Shown: positions 39,310-51,594 of the stretch, in pieces
How the letters are laid out: every line of letters starts with the position of its first letter
Numbering within the stretch: position 1 is the stretch's first letter
Source of the DNA: Lophius americanus
Lineage: Eukaryota; Chordata; Actinopteri; Lophiiformes; Lophiidae
Length of the DNA: 64,000 bases
Direction: 5' to 3'
NCBI GenBank assembly: GCA_037951165.1
Contig: JBBDHG010000098.1
Span: 1,098,001 to 1,162,000 of the forward strand
Translations under genes and position numbers: made by a program
The notes under the pieces: model-generated
What the model was told of the DNA's origin: nothing
What the model saw: the letters and a program-made list of their open reading frames with translations, nothing else
Database searches by the model: none

Positions 39310-40245
39310 TGAGGGGTTTTGGAGAAAAAATATATGTAAAGATGGGAATGGAAAGAGAGATCATTTGGCAATGTGTTCAGATCTATTAGGCCATTCAAAA
39401 TAAAGGTGTATATATTTGGATGTTTATGTACCAGGGGATGAAACAAAACAGCCATGAGATGTATGCTGCACATCCTCAATGCCTGTCATACACACTGACA
39501 GTGTTACAGTATGATGCTACTCTTAGTAGCAGTAAGACGTTGTTTCATTATTATGTTACCTACGTCTTAACAACATCATTGGTCCGAGACAGTGAGAAGT
39601 ACCAACTATACCTTCATTGACTATATATTGCATTACTAAACTAAGATATGATGTGCAACACAGCAGATTTATAAGTAATTCAAATTAAATGCATAACAAA
39701 AATCAAATACATATATCAAGCTACACATACCTCCTTGGCCGCAAAAGCAAAAGGGAGGAAAACCTTTTTTTCTTTTTCCCACTTTATTTGCTTGAAACTT
39801 AACTGAATGTGACTTTTGTTACTGCTTCATTTTTTCCCTGTATCTCAAAAAAATTGTTTTCCCCCTGACAACACACGACTTTACCTTTCAGTCTGTGTTT
39901 TAAGTTGCTTTTGGAAACGGTGAGTGATTCTTGATTTTTCAGCTGTTCCCTCTCAGGGCAGGTATTTGTCTAAAAGTTACCCTGAGTGTTGTCCACTTTG
40001 TGTTATTGGTTTTTTTTGCATAATTATTGGCCATCCACCAACCAATAAATGTTCAGTCTGAATAATGTGAAATGTGTTAAGCTGACTGGACCTTTGTTTT
40101 ATTATTCCAGTATGGCAAAGGAATCTAGAACCTTATTCAAGTTAGCAATGTTTTTTTTCCTATTTGGTTGCATGATGCTAAATGTGTTTGATTGACAGCC
40201 TTCATTACTCAAAACAATATTGTATATTTTGGATTTGTGATGAGC

Positions 40246-40265
40246 TGCCATCCCCCTGGTGGTTC
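40246..40265 (-). promoter_or_regulatory. CTCF-like motif
   Basis: The reverse complement contains CCACCAGGGGGATGG, which keeps the CCACCAGGGGG half of the CTCF core and deviates after it. Motif resemblance only. Confidence 0.3.
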
Positions 40266-40619
40266 TGCTGTGAGACATCGAACTTTTTGATTTACTAACT
40301 AAGCTGCTCTTGGTAACACGAAACTTGGTAGCACGTTTGGGAATATCACACTGAACAGAGTGGGTCCGTATCAATGGGCAGAGACTGGAAGGTATGGCTT
40401 TTATCCACCATGTCTATGCATTAAACATGAGAATTACCTGATGGATCTTGATGAAACCTGGTAGAAAGGGTCGCTGTTCAGGGGCAGAGTAAAGAATTCT
40501 TTCTACTTTTTTGAACATTGAACACAGAGCTTTTTGGATACTTCTTCTCAACACTTGACAGATTTTGAATAAACCTGCTAAACCCGTTCATGTAGTCAGG
40601 AATAACCTGATGTTGGAGG

Positions 40620-41100
40620 GTTTTTGTTTTTTTTACGAAAAAAAAAATGTTTTCCAGACAGAACATCTTAACCGATTTAGTCCAGGTATAATAATAATAA
40701 TAATACATTTAATTTATAATGGTACATATGTATCGACACGAGGAAATCTATCTTGTTTATGTCATATTTTACTAGGATAATTCATATTTTATTCACTAAA
40801 GGAGCTTTTTTTTTAAATGAAAACAATGTTTTTGGACATAAGTTCCAAAAAATTGGTCCAGTTTTGTTCAAATTTGGTGAATATGAATCAAGATGAGGCT
40901 ATCTATATTGTACGTATGTTATTTTACTCACACTTTACTTTACTCCTTTTTTCAAGACAACATTTGGACATTGGACATAACTTCACATGTAATTTGAGGA
41001 GTTCATTCAGATGGATTGCCTGTAAGACATAGGAGATTGGGGTCTTTCGGGGATGTACCTTTAGTGTTTGGGATGACAGTGTAGGCTGATGCTTAGTGTT
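40620..41100 (+). repeat. Dispersed repeat DR1, copy F, with nested LINE tail
   Basis: DR1 blocks (TTTTACGAAAAA.., TTCCAGACAGAACATC, CGACACGAGGAAATCTATCT, AAATTTGGTGAATATGAATC, AATTTGAGGAGTTCATTCAG) are split at 40689-40720 by (ATA)n plus the reverse-complement LINE tail. Both halves of the internal duplication are visible. Confidence 0.8.
40689..40720 (-). mobile_element. LINE 3' tail fragment nested in DR1 copy F
   Basis: ATAATAATAATAATACATTT followed by AATTTATAATG is the minus-strand LINE tail. DR1 sequence resumes on the other side, so the LINE piece is the younger insertion or a template-switch product. Confidence 0.75.
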
Positions 41101-41645
41101 GCTAGATGCCTTCAGTAGGGCTAACACAAACATGGCCCTGAACTCTTCTCACCTGTCTGGATATCCTTTAAATTAGATTAGATGTAAACGTAATGATCCA
41201 AGTGGGAGAGATGGAGGTAAGAGACGAAGAGACTAATTCATGGTGAATTATTATTCAACAAACTGCTTTGAGTGTTGAACAGCCAGGGAATCTAGAACAC
41301 AATACTTACATTTGTGCTGTGGGAATTCAACTTGAAGTTGGCTAGATGATGTTTGACATTTTGAAGTATGAGTGTGTGTGAATGCACATGTGTGTGTGTG
41401 TGTTTGTCTACAGCAGCTGCATGCCTGCACAAAAGACAGCATTACTACAAAAACTAGCTGTCTTCATAAAGATCCAAAAATCATCCAGTATGCTGTTGGG
41501 CTTACCCTTGCAAACATTAACTGACACACACTCACACACACATACACATACATACAGAAAAGACCCTTTTTAAATGAGGGATGAATTTATTTGTGGACAC
41601 AACTTAAAATTTAATTCTTAAGTACAATGTATCCATATTTATTTT

Positions 41646-41679
<34 letters not shown>

Positions 41680-42424
41680 ACAGTGCCTGTGTGCAGAGCC
41701 AAACAGCCAAGGGCTCTCCAGTTTGATAGCTTTCTGTTATGACTCCATTATGCTGATGGCTCTGGTTCTGTTCCAGGTTCTCTGTGAGTGTGCTTGTGTT
41801 TGCGTGTGTGCTAGGAAAAACACTCTTCAGCATCATTAAGGAATGTGGAAGCATCTCTGCAGAAATTGGCTTACTACTAAAGTTTCTGAAAGAACTGTAC
41901 TTGGAATGGAGAATTTACCTGAAAATATATTTAATCCAAAAAGAAACTTCCGAGGTTCCTCAGAAGGTACTATTTTGGTTCAGTGGGAATGTTCCTGCAG
42001 TGGAATGCTCCTTTAATTAGGCAAAAATGATTATTTACTGACAATCTGAAGTATAGATAGATTGGTAAATGTTGAAATGGTTAACTGAGTAATTCTTAGG
42101 ATGAATTGCAGTTTAACCTTTGTTAACATTTCACCCTGCTATTGAGGGTTTTTTTTAAATACATGTAAAAATGTAAATCATTTCTGTTTCTTTTAGGGTT
42201 ATGGATAAAGTATGATTTAATTTAATTAAATATTTCTTTCTGGATCTCGTCAAGACTGTCTTCTAACTTACTAAAAAAGTGGAAAAGTAACTAGTTATGA
42301 ATTTCCATTACACATACGCCTCTAACCTCAGAATGCCTGCCAGTTTTATAGATTTTCTGCATTTTAAAGCCATTATGGAAATTTGAAATATGTTGTTTTG
42401 GGGCACATAAGCATTTTAGAAAAG
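41101..42424. other. Non-coding stretch
   Basis: No gene; (GT)n at 41647-41677 and CA/GT-rich pieces near 41395 and 41525. Confidence 0.5.
41647..41677. repeat. (GT)n microsatellite
   Basis: About 15 GT units. Confidence 0.95.
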
Positions 42425-42564
42425 TACAGACTGAGGGAGTGACAGGAAATGGGGAAAGAGAGACTGGAGATGATATGCAGCACATGGCCGCAGGTGGAAT
42501 TGAACCTGCAGCCACTGCTTGGAGGTGACTCAGCCTCTGTAAGTGGACCACATATCCTGCTGAC
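42425..42564 (-). mobile_element. tRNA-like SINE-type repeat
   Basis: The plus strand reads GCAGGTGGAATTGAACCTGC then GACTCAGCCTCTGTAAGTGG, which in reverse resembles the tRNA-like head of a repeat common in fish (GGTTCAATTCCACC as a B box). The 5' part (GGGGAAAGAGAGACTGGAG) is the usual purine-rich body. No complete cloverleaf. Confidence 0.55.
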
Positions 42565-43789
42565 TTCTTTTTTTTTTTTACCAACATCATTTTTTTGTTA
42601 GGATTTTCAATATAAAACTAAGTCTTAGAGGCATACATGCACTCAATGACATTCACATCGATCATTATGAATGCTATAATGAATGTTTTTGATTTTTCAG
42701 CAATGTTACAGCATGTATTTAATGACTAAGGAGTGACTATTATTTACTATCAGAGACTCTGAAAGTAAAAAGTAAAGTCTCTCAACTCTTACACAAGTGA
42801 TGTGAAATTCCCTGTAACTCATGCGTACGGTTTTAACATCTCTTATGAGGAGCAGCAGAAGAAGCCGCAGTGGCTGCCTGACTGTAACCTATTGTGCTGC
42901 ATTGCATGAGACGTTAGCCTACTTTGTTACTAATGTTGGACAATTGTGAGTTTGTAATCAAAAAAAGATCAAGTAAAATTACATTATTGCTGTAGAAAGT
43001 ATGTTTTTTCAAACAGATTTTATATTACACACACTCTGTGAATTTGTTGCGTGCGATATCTTCCTTGTGCACAAAATGATCAGTGTCAATGTGCATGTGT
43101 GTGCTGCAGGCATCCTCATCTTTGCCACATGTGTCACAGCAGGAACGTGCAGTCGCCGGGTGTGCGTCCATACTGCAAAAGAACAAAGGTCATGAGAAGG
43201 CTACATGAGACTATCCAGACCTCCAGGGCCACGGAGAGCTTAAAAAGATCTCACATCTCTAAAGCGCTGAAAATCCATCGTCCGTTTGATGCTTCATTAC
43301 GAGCAGAACACAAATCAAAACATGAAATCAAATATCCGTGAGCAAATCTGCAAACTCAGGCACCGACGAAACAAAACATTGAAAAAGGAACCATAATAAA
43401 AATCAAAACAAAATGTTCCCCAATCCGTGACAGCCGCAGAGACAAATCCAATTATTTGTGTCTCATGTTGCAAATTTGTCCTAATGGTCGAAGTGAGAAA
43501 GTAAATAAACGCCTGCGAAGGGGAAACAAAAGAATGTGATTTCTAATTAACTTGAAAGAGGAACAGCAGGGCGACTTAGTAAACCCATCTTTCATCTGCA
43601 GCCTCAGACCACTCGTTTGTTTGTTGCACAATGTTGTCTTCAAGAGTGAGGGGAGGAGGAGGAGGAGTGTGTGTGGTGGGGGGATAACACTGCAGTGCTT
43701 CCCTCCAAATGAAATGTCAACAGATTTAACAGCGCCGCGCAGTGTTTTCCAGCGTTTTGTCGATTTTATTGTTCATTAAGCTTCGCTGC

Positions 43790-44130
43790 CCTCCCCACGC
43801 ACCAACACCAAATCTGCCTCCTACTTGTTCGAGGCTTCATTTGCAGCATCTTGGCTTTGAAGATCACAAAAGGCTGAGGCAATAATTGGATTTGTGCAAT
43901 TACAGCAAACTTAATGAGAGAATTCAGTAGTTTCTCTTGCCCCTATCTCCAACTCTCCAAACTCTGTCATTAGGCCCCGGCGTCTGGCTCCGTCTGAGGC
44001 ACGCCAGACTAAAGGAGATGTTATCCGTTATAAAGATGTGATCAACACATTCATGAGTCAGATCATGCATGTACATAAGGCCTGGATGATGGAGAGGGCA
44101 GATATGCTAATCGTCTTTATACAGATTGAC
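43790..44130. other. Candidate conserved non-coding element
   Basis: Complex, repeat-free sequence with several AT-rich transcription-factor-like words (CAATAATTGGATTTG, TTAATGAG, TATGCTAATCG) and no open frame. This composition is typical of vertebrate enhancers, but conservation cannot be judged from one sequence. Confidence 0.25.
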
Positions 44131-45039
44131 CAGAGACACAAAACCACGAAACACACAGAGGCAGAACAGAAAGTAAAGAGACAAAGAAGTAAGAAGAGTT
44201 CAGGGCTCATCTGCTCAAATTGCAGGGCATCCAATGCAAATACCAGTCAAAGTTGATGATTCATAATTAGGTTGTCATTAATACAACTTAACAAGGGCAT
44301 CTTTATTTCCGCACCAACCAGGAATATTACCGGAAACACAGGCAACCGTTTGTTTGGTTCATACAAATATTTAGAATCAGGAGCTGTATGTACAGTATAT
44401 AACGTTTCACTGAGATAAAAGGACTTGTTTTAGGCATCTAGGTATCTCGACAATATATTCATCAAAAACTGCATTTCCAGCTAATTTAAAGATAAATTTA
44501 ATCTTAAAATGCTTGAATAAGACGTAATTGACTTCAATGTAGAACAGTGTCCCTGGTAAATAGATAGAAACTCTAAAAATCCCCACAGAGTTGGTTAAGG
44601 AGATATGATTGAAAAAAGAAAAAGAAAGAAAAACATGCGAAAAAGCACATATTACAATCGAATCCAAACAAAGAGGAAGTAATATGGCACAATCTTGCAG
44701 AAAAAGGTGGTGAAAAAACTACATTTTAAGTATTACAGGCTGATTCTGAGACACAAAACATCATAATACTAGTTATTAATGTCATGACCCCAAAGCTCTG
44801 GTGCAAGAGACAAACAGGAAAATGGAAAGCATTTTATGTCACAAAAGTTGTTTTGTGCTGTACTTTGACCCCTTGACTGAAGAGACTACACTGCTTTGTT
44901 GATTATTAAATTTAAAGTAACCTCATGTATGTTAAGAAAAAAAGGCGTAACTCATTAGTAACATATTCATGGCATATTTTCATTTTTATACCATTTTCAT
45001 GCCATAAATGATTCGTGATTTTAATCATACAAGGGCCTC

Positions 45040-45440
45040 TACCAATGTAAGTGTGGAAATAAGGATCAGATTAATGTAATGCCCTGCTAATAATAGCCTC
45101 ATTCCACAGCACAATTAAAGAAAGTCAGCGATAACAGCCTCATTAACACGAATCAGGCCTTCAGCAAAGAACATTATGAATCTGCTTAAACCTGCAATTC
45201 TACACAGTCTGAAGAGGTGGCCATGTGCGATATTAGCAAGTCATTACTCATTACCTAATAAGATATTTAACTTCTTATGTAGTTACAGGCGAGATAATAA
45301 AGGCAGTGGAGTACAATGAATGAGGCCCGGTGGGGATTTGTTCATAAATTAACAACTTGGTGCTTCTATCTCACTGAGTTGCATTATAACCACTCAGATA
45401 ACAGTCCCGTAATGTTATTAAAGAGATAAATTAATATAGG
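45040..45440. other. Candidate conserved non-coding element
   Basis: Repeat-free, CpG-poor, with balanced purine and pyrimidine content and many ATTA/TAAT words (CATTAACACGAATC, GTCATTACTCATTACC). No open frame. Same caveat as above. Confidence 0.25.
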
Positions 45441-45714
45441 GAAGGAGTCATTTTGTTTTGTTTTGCCGTTCATAGAACATATTTCAATTGAATCTACATT
45501 TGTACTTATTTGTATCGGTCTACATTCAGTGCTGTAGATCATTTTGGACACTCCCCTGATTTTTCTTGATTTTGTATGTTTCTCAGACTAAACAGTATTG
45601 GATGTTCATCACACAAAACAATATAAAATACCTAAAACAAAAGGTACTGACAACAAGGGTATATCCTGGAAGAATTCCCCAATCCCCTGCGTTGAACTCC
45701 CCCCTATGATATCA

Positions 45715-45905
45715 CAAAATTGATCTCTCGATTCGATTCATATGCCCTAGATTTTGACTTAATCGCTCTAATGGTTGAGTAATGATTGCCCGAAAAACTG
45801 TGGTAATACAGCTCCCCCTCGTGTTGGAAATATACAACTTACCTCTCAAAAAAATCAATCCAGTTCTTCCCCGCACTAAAGTCTATGTGGATATAAAATA
45901 GGAAA
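45715..45905 (-). repeat. Dispersed repeat DR1, copy G (inverted)
   Basis: The reverse complement contains GGAAGAACTGGATTGATTTT, TATATTTCC-like, CCAACACGAGGGGGAGCTGT, an ATTAAGTC.AAATCTAGGGC block and ATATGAATCGAATCGAGAGA, in DR1 order. Confidence 0.8.
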
Positions 45906-46034
45906 ATTATCTATGAAACATTTATTAATTCATTGCGTTAACACAAAGGCTCTGCGGCAGATGGGGGCAGACAATTCCATGACAGCCCCAACTTTTTGGG
46001 GATATAATTAGATTAATTATCTAATTCCTCCTGG

Positions 46035-46960
46035 CCCGGTGTGAAGAAGTATTTACCCCATACTGCGTTAATAATTGATTGCAGCTGGACGAGACCAACA
46101 CAGACCTGATCCGCATAGGTCTCACCAGGAGAAGTCTATACCAAAATCAAAAGAAATTCAAGAAAAACTGTGGAAGAAAAAAAATTATCCACACAGGGAG
46201 AAGACTTGGAACAAACTTGAACCTTCCCGGAAGTGACCGACTTTGCCAGATACTCAAGGCGAACAAGGCGAAGGTTAATTCAGGAAGTCAACATAGCGCC
46301 AAAGAAAACATGTGTATGCCTCTCTCACCATCATGAAGGTCAGGGTTCACGGCCTGGGAAATAATTTCTGTATTTGAGAGTGTGGTGAAAGGAAAGCCAT
46401 TGATTACCCAGAAGAACATTGAAGCCAATCTGAATATCGCCACAACACACCCGGATGGCTAGGATGTTAAAAGCATTCTGAGTGATGAAACTCAAACAAC
46501 GTTGGGCAATGCAACAAAATAAAAAGATCCAAAACTGGTGAGGAAGTCCACTTCTGAAAGGCTCAAAAGGAATTCAACTACAAGTGTCAAAATCTGGACC
46601 TATACTCCATTACGATTCTGTGGTGGGACCTGAAAAGAGCAGCTGATGCTCACAAACCCTCCAGTGAGGCGACATTAAAGTTGTCAGAAGTTGTCAGAAT
46701 CTGATCTCCAGGCATTTGATACATTGGGTTGTTGTTGCTGAAGGATTTCCAACTAGCTTCTAAGTTAAGGGGAGAAAATACTTTTACACACTGATGATGT
46801 TTTGCATAACCTTTGCACGTTATTAAATAAAATTGTTATTCAAACCTTGTATTTTGTGTTTACCTAGGATTCGTCATGAGTCAAACTTTGAAGGTATGAT
46901 AACTTACACACAAAAGTAGAAGAAATAAAGAGCTGGTCCAGTTCTTTTTCCCCAGCACTG
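46035..46960 (+). mobile_element. Tc1-like transposon relic
   Basis: Internal blocks match transposase-coding sequence of the same family as 30330-31015 (AGAAGACTTGGAACA..GAACCTTCCCGG; GGGACCTGAAAAGAGCAGCTG; CACAAACCCTCCAGTG). The right part (GGAGAAAATACTTTTACACAC, then CTTGTATTTTGTGTTTACCT) matches the long sub-terminal region, ending near CAGCACTG. Several frameshifts and deletions. It sits directly downstream of the bcat fragment. Confidence 0.75.
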
Positions 46961-47220
46961 TTTATTAGGCCCTTTAGTGCTCTCACCTTTTATTTTATTG
47001 GATGCTCTTCTATATTTTCTTCCACGTTTTCTTCAATAGAACGTATAAATCCGTGCGGTGCACTCCTTGTTTGTTTAATCAAAGTCATACATGACATTAT
47101 CTGATTATTAGATGAATTTACACTTTTATAGGTAAATTATCAGATGATTTAATGGGAATGACTTTGCTTCAGGATAGTGAAGAGAGAGAAACAGTATGTG
47201 TTTCTCTGCTGCTCCCTTAC

Positions 47221-48654
47221 CTCTTCCTGGTAAACAATCTTATTGATGGGGCGGATCAAGCAGGCAGTACCAGAACCGAAAAACGCTTTGATCCGCTGTT
47301 CCTTCAGAGCAGAGCGCAGCTGGCTCGTGTTCAAGTCACGCTCAGTCACCTCAAACTCACCCTGGACACAGAAGACAGTGGAAATGTCCACATGTGTGTA
47401 ATGAGTTAATTTAGTGTATAAATCCATGCAATTGGAATTATAAGCTTTTTTCTCGTACTCACCCATTTCCTGGTTAGTTCTAAGATGCTCTGTCGGGTAG
47501 CGCCAGGGGGTATGGCATCATTCAGAGGTGGGGTTGCAAGTTCCTCCACTGAAAGAAAATGAATGAAAGAGTAATTAAATGAAATTGTTAGTACCACTGT
47601 GTTGTTGTGGGGGAGTTTGTAAAATGGGTTAGTTGTAATTCAAACAATTCTCAGACACAAGCTCAACTCAAAGACACAGTATATACAAAGGATAGTCAGA
47701 AGTAATGATTGGGCATGGAATAAAACAGATGCAAAGGTATACTGTATTTATTTATCTTCAGCAAATAACTGTGACCAGTATTGTGTTTTTTAATTGTTTA
47801 GAATTTACAATTCAGTAATAAAATATAGACTTGTAATATAAGGCTTTTATTCCCCAACCTTTATACCCCTAAAGTCGGAGATACTATGGAATGGTTATCT
47901 CCACCCCTGAAGATCCTTCGTGTGATATCATCGATCATTTTCAAATTCTAAACCCACATAGACCAAATTTGATGCATATGAAGAGAGATCCATTTTGTCT
48001 ATATTATGATTTACTCTAATACTTAATATTTTACTCATTAAGGTGTGTTTTTTATGAAAACACAAAAACAAAAACAATTTTCACATATATCTTCCTAACC
48101 ATTGGTTCTTTATAATCCGAAGACCTATCTAGGAAATATAGCACTTTACTCTAGTAGTTCATATTTTACTAGCATTGTTTTCCAGACATAAATCAAAAAA
48201 TACCTAAGAGTAAAATAAACCTTAGTGCGAGGAAAAACTGGATTGATTTTGGGAAAGGTCATTTTGATATTTCTGACACTAGGGGGAGCTTTGGCTTCAA
48301 ATTTGGAACAAATGAATGGACTCAAGTTCGATCAGGTGGGTTGTTTATACAATGCAGGGGATTGGGGACTTTTCTGAGATATGCCCTTGCTGCCTGGAAC
48401 AGCAGCATAGATGTAGTTCTAGATAGTAAGAAAATCTAAAAGACAAACAGCACTTTGTAAGTAAAGCTGCTGCCAGTTTATAACTGTAACTTTACAGTGA
48501 AATGTGTTTTTGTCTACCTCCATTCTCATTAATCCAGTGCAGGAAGATGTTCATGGGTCCGACGTGAGTAATCCTCTGTTCATCTCCATGGAGCCACAGC
48601 ATCTCATGACACCCATTTTTCCCTACTTCACCCCAGAGAGAACATCCATAGTTT
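47221..48654 (-). pseudogene. bcat1: bcat1-type branched-chain aminotransferase, three-exon fragment
   Basis: Read on the minus strand the exons are 48654-48518 (137 nt), 47548-47463 (86 nt) and 47361-47221 (141 nt), with AG/GT borders and matching phases. They encode about 121 residues: NYGCSLWGE, GCHEMLWLHGDEQRITHVGP, EELATPPLNDAIPPGATRQS, GEFEVTERDL and GSGTACLIRP. These align with the C-terminal half of class IV PLP aminotransferases that transaminate Leu, Ile and Val. Seen: no stop or frameshift. Missing: the preceding exon with the PLP lysine, all earlier exons, and the final exon, none recognised between 39 and 52.5 kb. Odd residues: the PLP-ring glutamate of TEVGTMN is His, the Thr of that motif is Pro, and the second Cys of the redox CxxC is Arg. 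I infer a relic or partial duplicate; a divergent live gene with exons I missed, or an assembly loss, remains possible. Confidence 0.6.
47862..48425 (+). repeat. Dispersed repeat DR1, copy H, inside bcat intron
   Basis: CCCACATAGACC, AAATTTGATGCATATGAAG, GTTCATATTTTACTAGC, AACTGGATTGATTTTGGGAA, ACACTAGGGGGAGCTTTGGC and GGGGATTGGGGACTTTTCTG are all present. Units appear in an order different from copy A, again pointing to internal duplication. It lies in the intron 47549-48517, opposite in strand to the exons. Confidence 0.8.
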
Positions 48655-51558
48655 CTGCAAAAATCCAAATGGACTCGCATGAATGTAACACATACAGCTC
48701 TGCATGCAACTGTAATACGCTGAGGTGAGTTAAAGAAAATTGTTTTCCTCTCCTGGATCCCAACTCATTGTTGAGGGGGGATTGAATTCATTCCTTCCAG
48801 TCATGAGGCCAACCTGTCATTCACTCTACCTCCTTTACCTCCTTTACCTCCTCCCCTCCTGTTCACTTAATTACAGGAGTTATATCAGGTGTGCTGGCTG
48901 CAACCCACCAGCTGTTTTCAATCTTCATAGCCATAAATTTCTTGCCATCGTGTTTCTGCCAATGTTTCTGCCAAAGTTTCTGCCTCTGCCATCGTCTCAA
49001 TATCTGTTATTCGTTTGAATATTTGAAAGTCATTGTTGGTACTTTCATCGTATTATATTCTGTGTGTACTCACTGTATTTGTCACCAGTCTCTTATTTAT
49101 ACTTTTATCGTTTATTTATATCTGATGTTTTTATCTTTCTGTTTGTTTTCTACTTCTGTCCAGGGACTGCGCATGAAAAATAGTCTTTTGGCTAACTCTG
49201 GTACATTTACAGAAATGTTTATTGATGTACAATGTCCCTGCCAGATAAACCAATAAAAAAAAAAGGCCAAGCTTCAATTCCACCATGATAGTTTACTAAC
49301 TTCTAGCGCTTGTCTTCATCTGTTAGCAGCTATCAGACTCCAGTCATTCAACATTTCTTCATTCATTCCTTCCTTCCTTCCATACTTCTTCTTGAAAAGT
49401 AAATATCTTTGCAAATACATTTAGCAACTCCTATTTGTACCTATTTGTCCAGCAAGAACATCCTGCAAATGTATAGAATTTTTGATTATTTTGGGAATAA
49501 TTCTCATTTTCTAGTTATGATTTCTATCAGATATGAAGGAGTTATTTTATGGAATGCAAATGTTGATTTAAGGAGTTGCATTACATCATCGGTATATAAT
49601 TTAAAAAAAACAACCTTCTACTCTGTTTCAGCAATGATTATTATTATTCACTGCTGTTCAAACAGGTTTTCTTGGGAACTGCTATTGTATCCCTATATTT
49701 TCTTAAACACTTCAATTAATGTAGGTGTGCCAGCTTTGGAAAGGAATTGCATAGTTTCTGATTTTGTATTGCTCTTTTTAACTCTTTTTACCTTAAAGTG
49801 TGATTTTTATATATAACCTTGACAAGTTTCGACAACATCCATACACAAACCTTTATTTTTTAAGAATTTTCTTGCAATGTCTTGTATCTATGGTGTGAAA
49901 TAAAGTTGTTTATTTTCTAAGAAATGTATTCTTTCAAAGATTGCCCCAGGAAGTGCGCGCTTCAGTTCATCACTCAGTAACCATACTGCTGCAAATCAAG
50001 TGTCAGTGTAAAAATCAATGAGACAAATACGAAGAGGGAGGAGGTCTCATCACCATCAGGACGATTCCTTATCTATGCCTGTATCAAAGTAGTTCAGTTA
50101 TAGCAGGTTGAAAATGTGCCACATCAAGAATTTGTTATGTCTTGCCCTGCTGCTCTGCGAGGCTGAGTGATCATTTCATATCAATGACACGTCTCTTTCT
50201 GGTTTTACACTCAGAGAGCTATCTGTTCCAGTTGGCTGGGATTAGACTGGGTCTTCATCCCATCACTCTCTTGGTGCAGAAAGTTATTTGTGCCATAATC
50301 CCAGATTACAGAGCTTGAAAGTGGTGAGTGACCGCAGAATGCCAACATAAAAAAAGTGATGCATTTTCTTTACTTTATATTCATACTCATATCTTATTCC
50401 ATCTTCCCTTTTCATTTAGTTTTCTAATGATGAATATCATCAAAACCAAAGCAGACATCCTTCTTAGAGTGTGGGTGTGAGTCTGCAAATGTGTCTAATC
50501 TCCACCTGAGCCTGCTGTCTACTGCTCAGGCGCCCGGGGTCAGAAAACAAACAAAGCTCCAGCTACTTAGCGTGAGCTGGGGAAGTGGATTCTATTGAGC
50601 AGGCCGCACTAAAAGGAAGAAGAGAACAGTGGACACTGGGTGGGACCTTTCGCCCCAAAATGGCGACAACATGGACGATGAGCACCACACCCTAAAAAAA
50701 AGGCTTGCTCAGGTTGAATGAATGTGTACTTTGAAAAATTGGACAAAACTTTCATGTAGATGTAATAAGAGCACTGTTCAATGATTGCAGCTTTCAGGGC
50801 CTGCCGTTTCTGCGGAGGACAAGGGAAGCAGTGCTGGAATACCTTCCAGGAGGAGTGACAGGACAGATTTGTAAATTTCAGGAAGCCGAGGAATCTTCAA
50901 GATGCTGCAGCTAAAGCAGCTACTGAGGGTAGGCGGCCTTTAATTAAACTTTTTTTTGTTGTAGCTTTGTTGTCTGAAAAACGAAGGCAATTGTTCTGAA
51001 ATCAAAGCTACAACACACTTAAATAACCTAATTCAATACTTTAAATTTTGGAGTAGTGTTGGCATCCATTCGGGAGGTGGAATGCGTCTGTTTTCCTGAA
51101 AACAATCTAAGAAATTTTAACAAACAAGCAGTATTGATTTGGATTTTTTTTTTTAGCTCTGGATATGGAGCAATGTTCCATCTTCTCATTTCACATTTTC
51201 TATTAATTGGTGTGTGTGTTAATATTTTTTCTACCAGAATAACATGTACTGAAAACCTGATTTGATTAATTTTGCTATGGTTGTGTATGATGTGACCTTT
51301 TTTTTATCACATTGTATAACATCAATGTGAGGAAAAGGCAGATGGAAACATTGAAAATTCATTGAATAGCTGAGTTTTTGGAAGATCTACATGAATATAA
51401 TTAAGATAAGACATTGTAAAACTTTACTAATCTCAATGAGATACCCGAAGGGGAAATAATTTCAAGCTGTTCCCAAGCAGTAGAGACTTCTTATCTAGAG
51501 GTTGTCATAAAATATGAACCAGCCTAACCTGCTTGCTCGAATTAAAACCTGCCCCATC

Positions 51559-51559
<1 letters not shown>
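48655..51559. other. Stretch between bcat fragment and irag2
   Basis: None of the earlier bcat exons could be recognised here. One AG...GT-bounded block (50798-50928), preceded by an AAAATGGCGAC word, might be an untranslated exon. Confidence 0.45.
50798..50928 (+). other. Possible untranslated exon
   Basis: A more GC-rich block bounded by CTTTCAG and GAGG/GTAGGC. The longest frame stops before the end and matches no family. Upstream at about 50655 the word AAAATGGCGAC resembles a YY1 promoter site. It could be an alternative irag2 leader or chance. Confidence 0.2.

Positions 51560-51594
<35 letters not shown>
51560..51594. repeat. (GATA)n microsatellite
   Basis: About nine GATA units, followed by CCTTTATTAGTACCACAATG GGGAAATTG-like sequence that commonly flanks GATA tracts in fish repeats. 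Confidence 0.95.

Larger units (their letters stand above)
38426..40619. other. Non-coding stretch
   Basis: No gene. It contains a (GA)n tract at 39276-39307 and a CTCF-like motif at 40246-40265. Confidence 0.5.
42565..45714. other. Non-coding stretch, low in repeats
   Basis: No gene is recognised. Compared with the rest of the window it is poor in identifiable transposons. Two parts (43790-44130 and 45040-45440) are described as candidate conserved elements. Confidence 0.45.

Noticed and set aside
42425..42564. Functional tRNA gene on minus
   Set aside because: Only a B-box-like word and partial arms; no full cloverleaf. Better read as a tRNA-derived repeat.
1..47000. Exons of SOX5, expected on the far side of bcat1
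   Set aside because: I looked for SOX5 coiled-coil and HMG-box segments and saw none.
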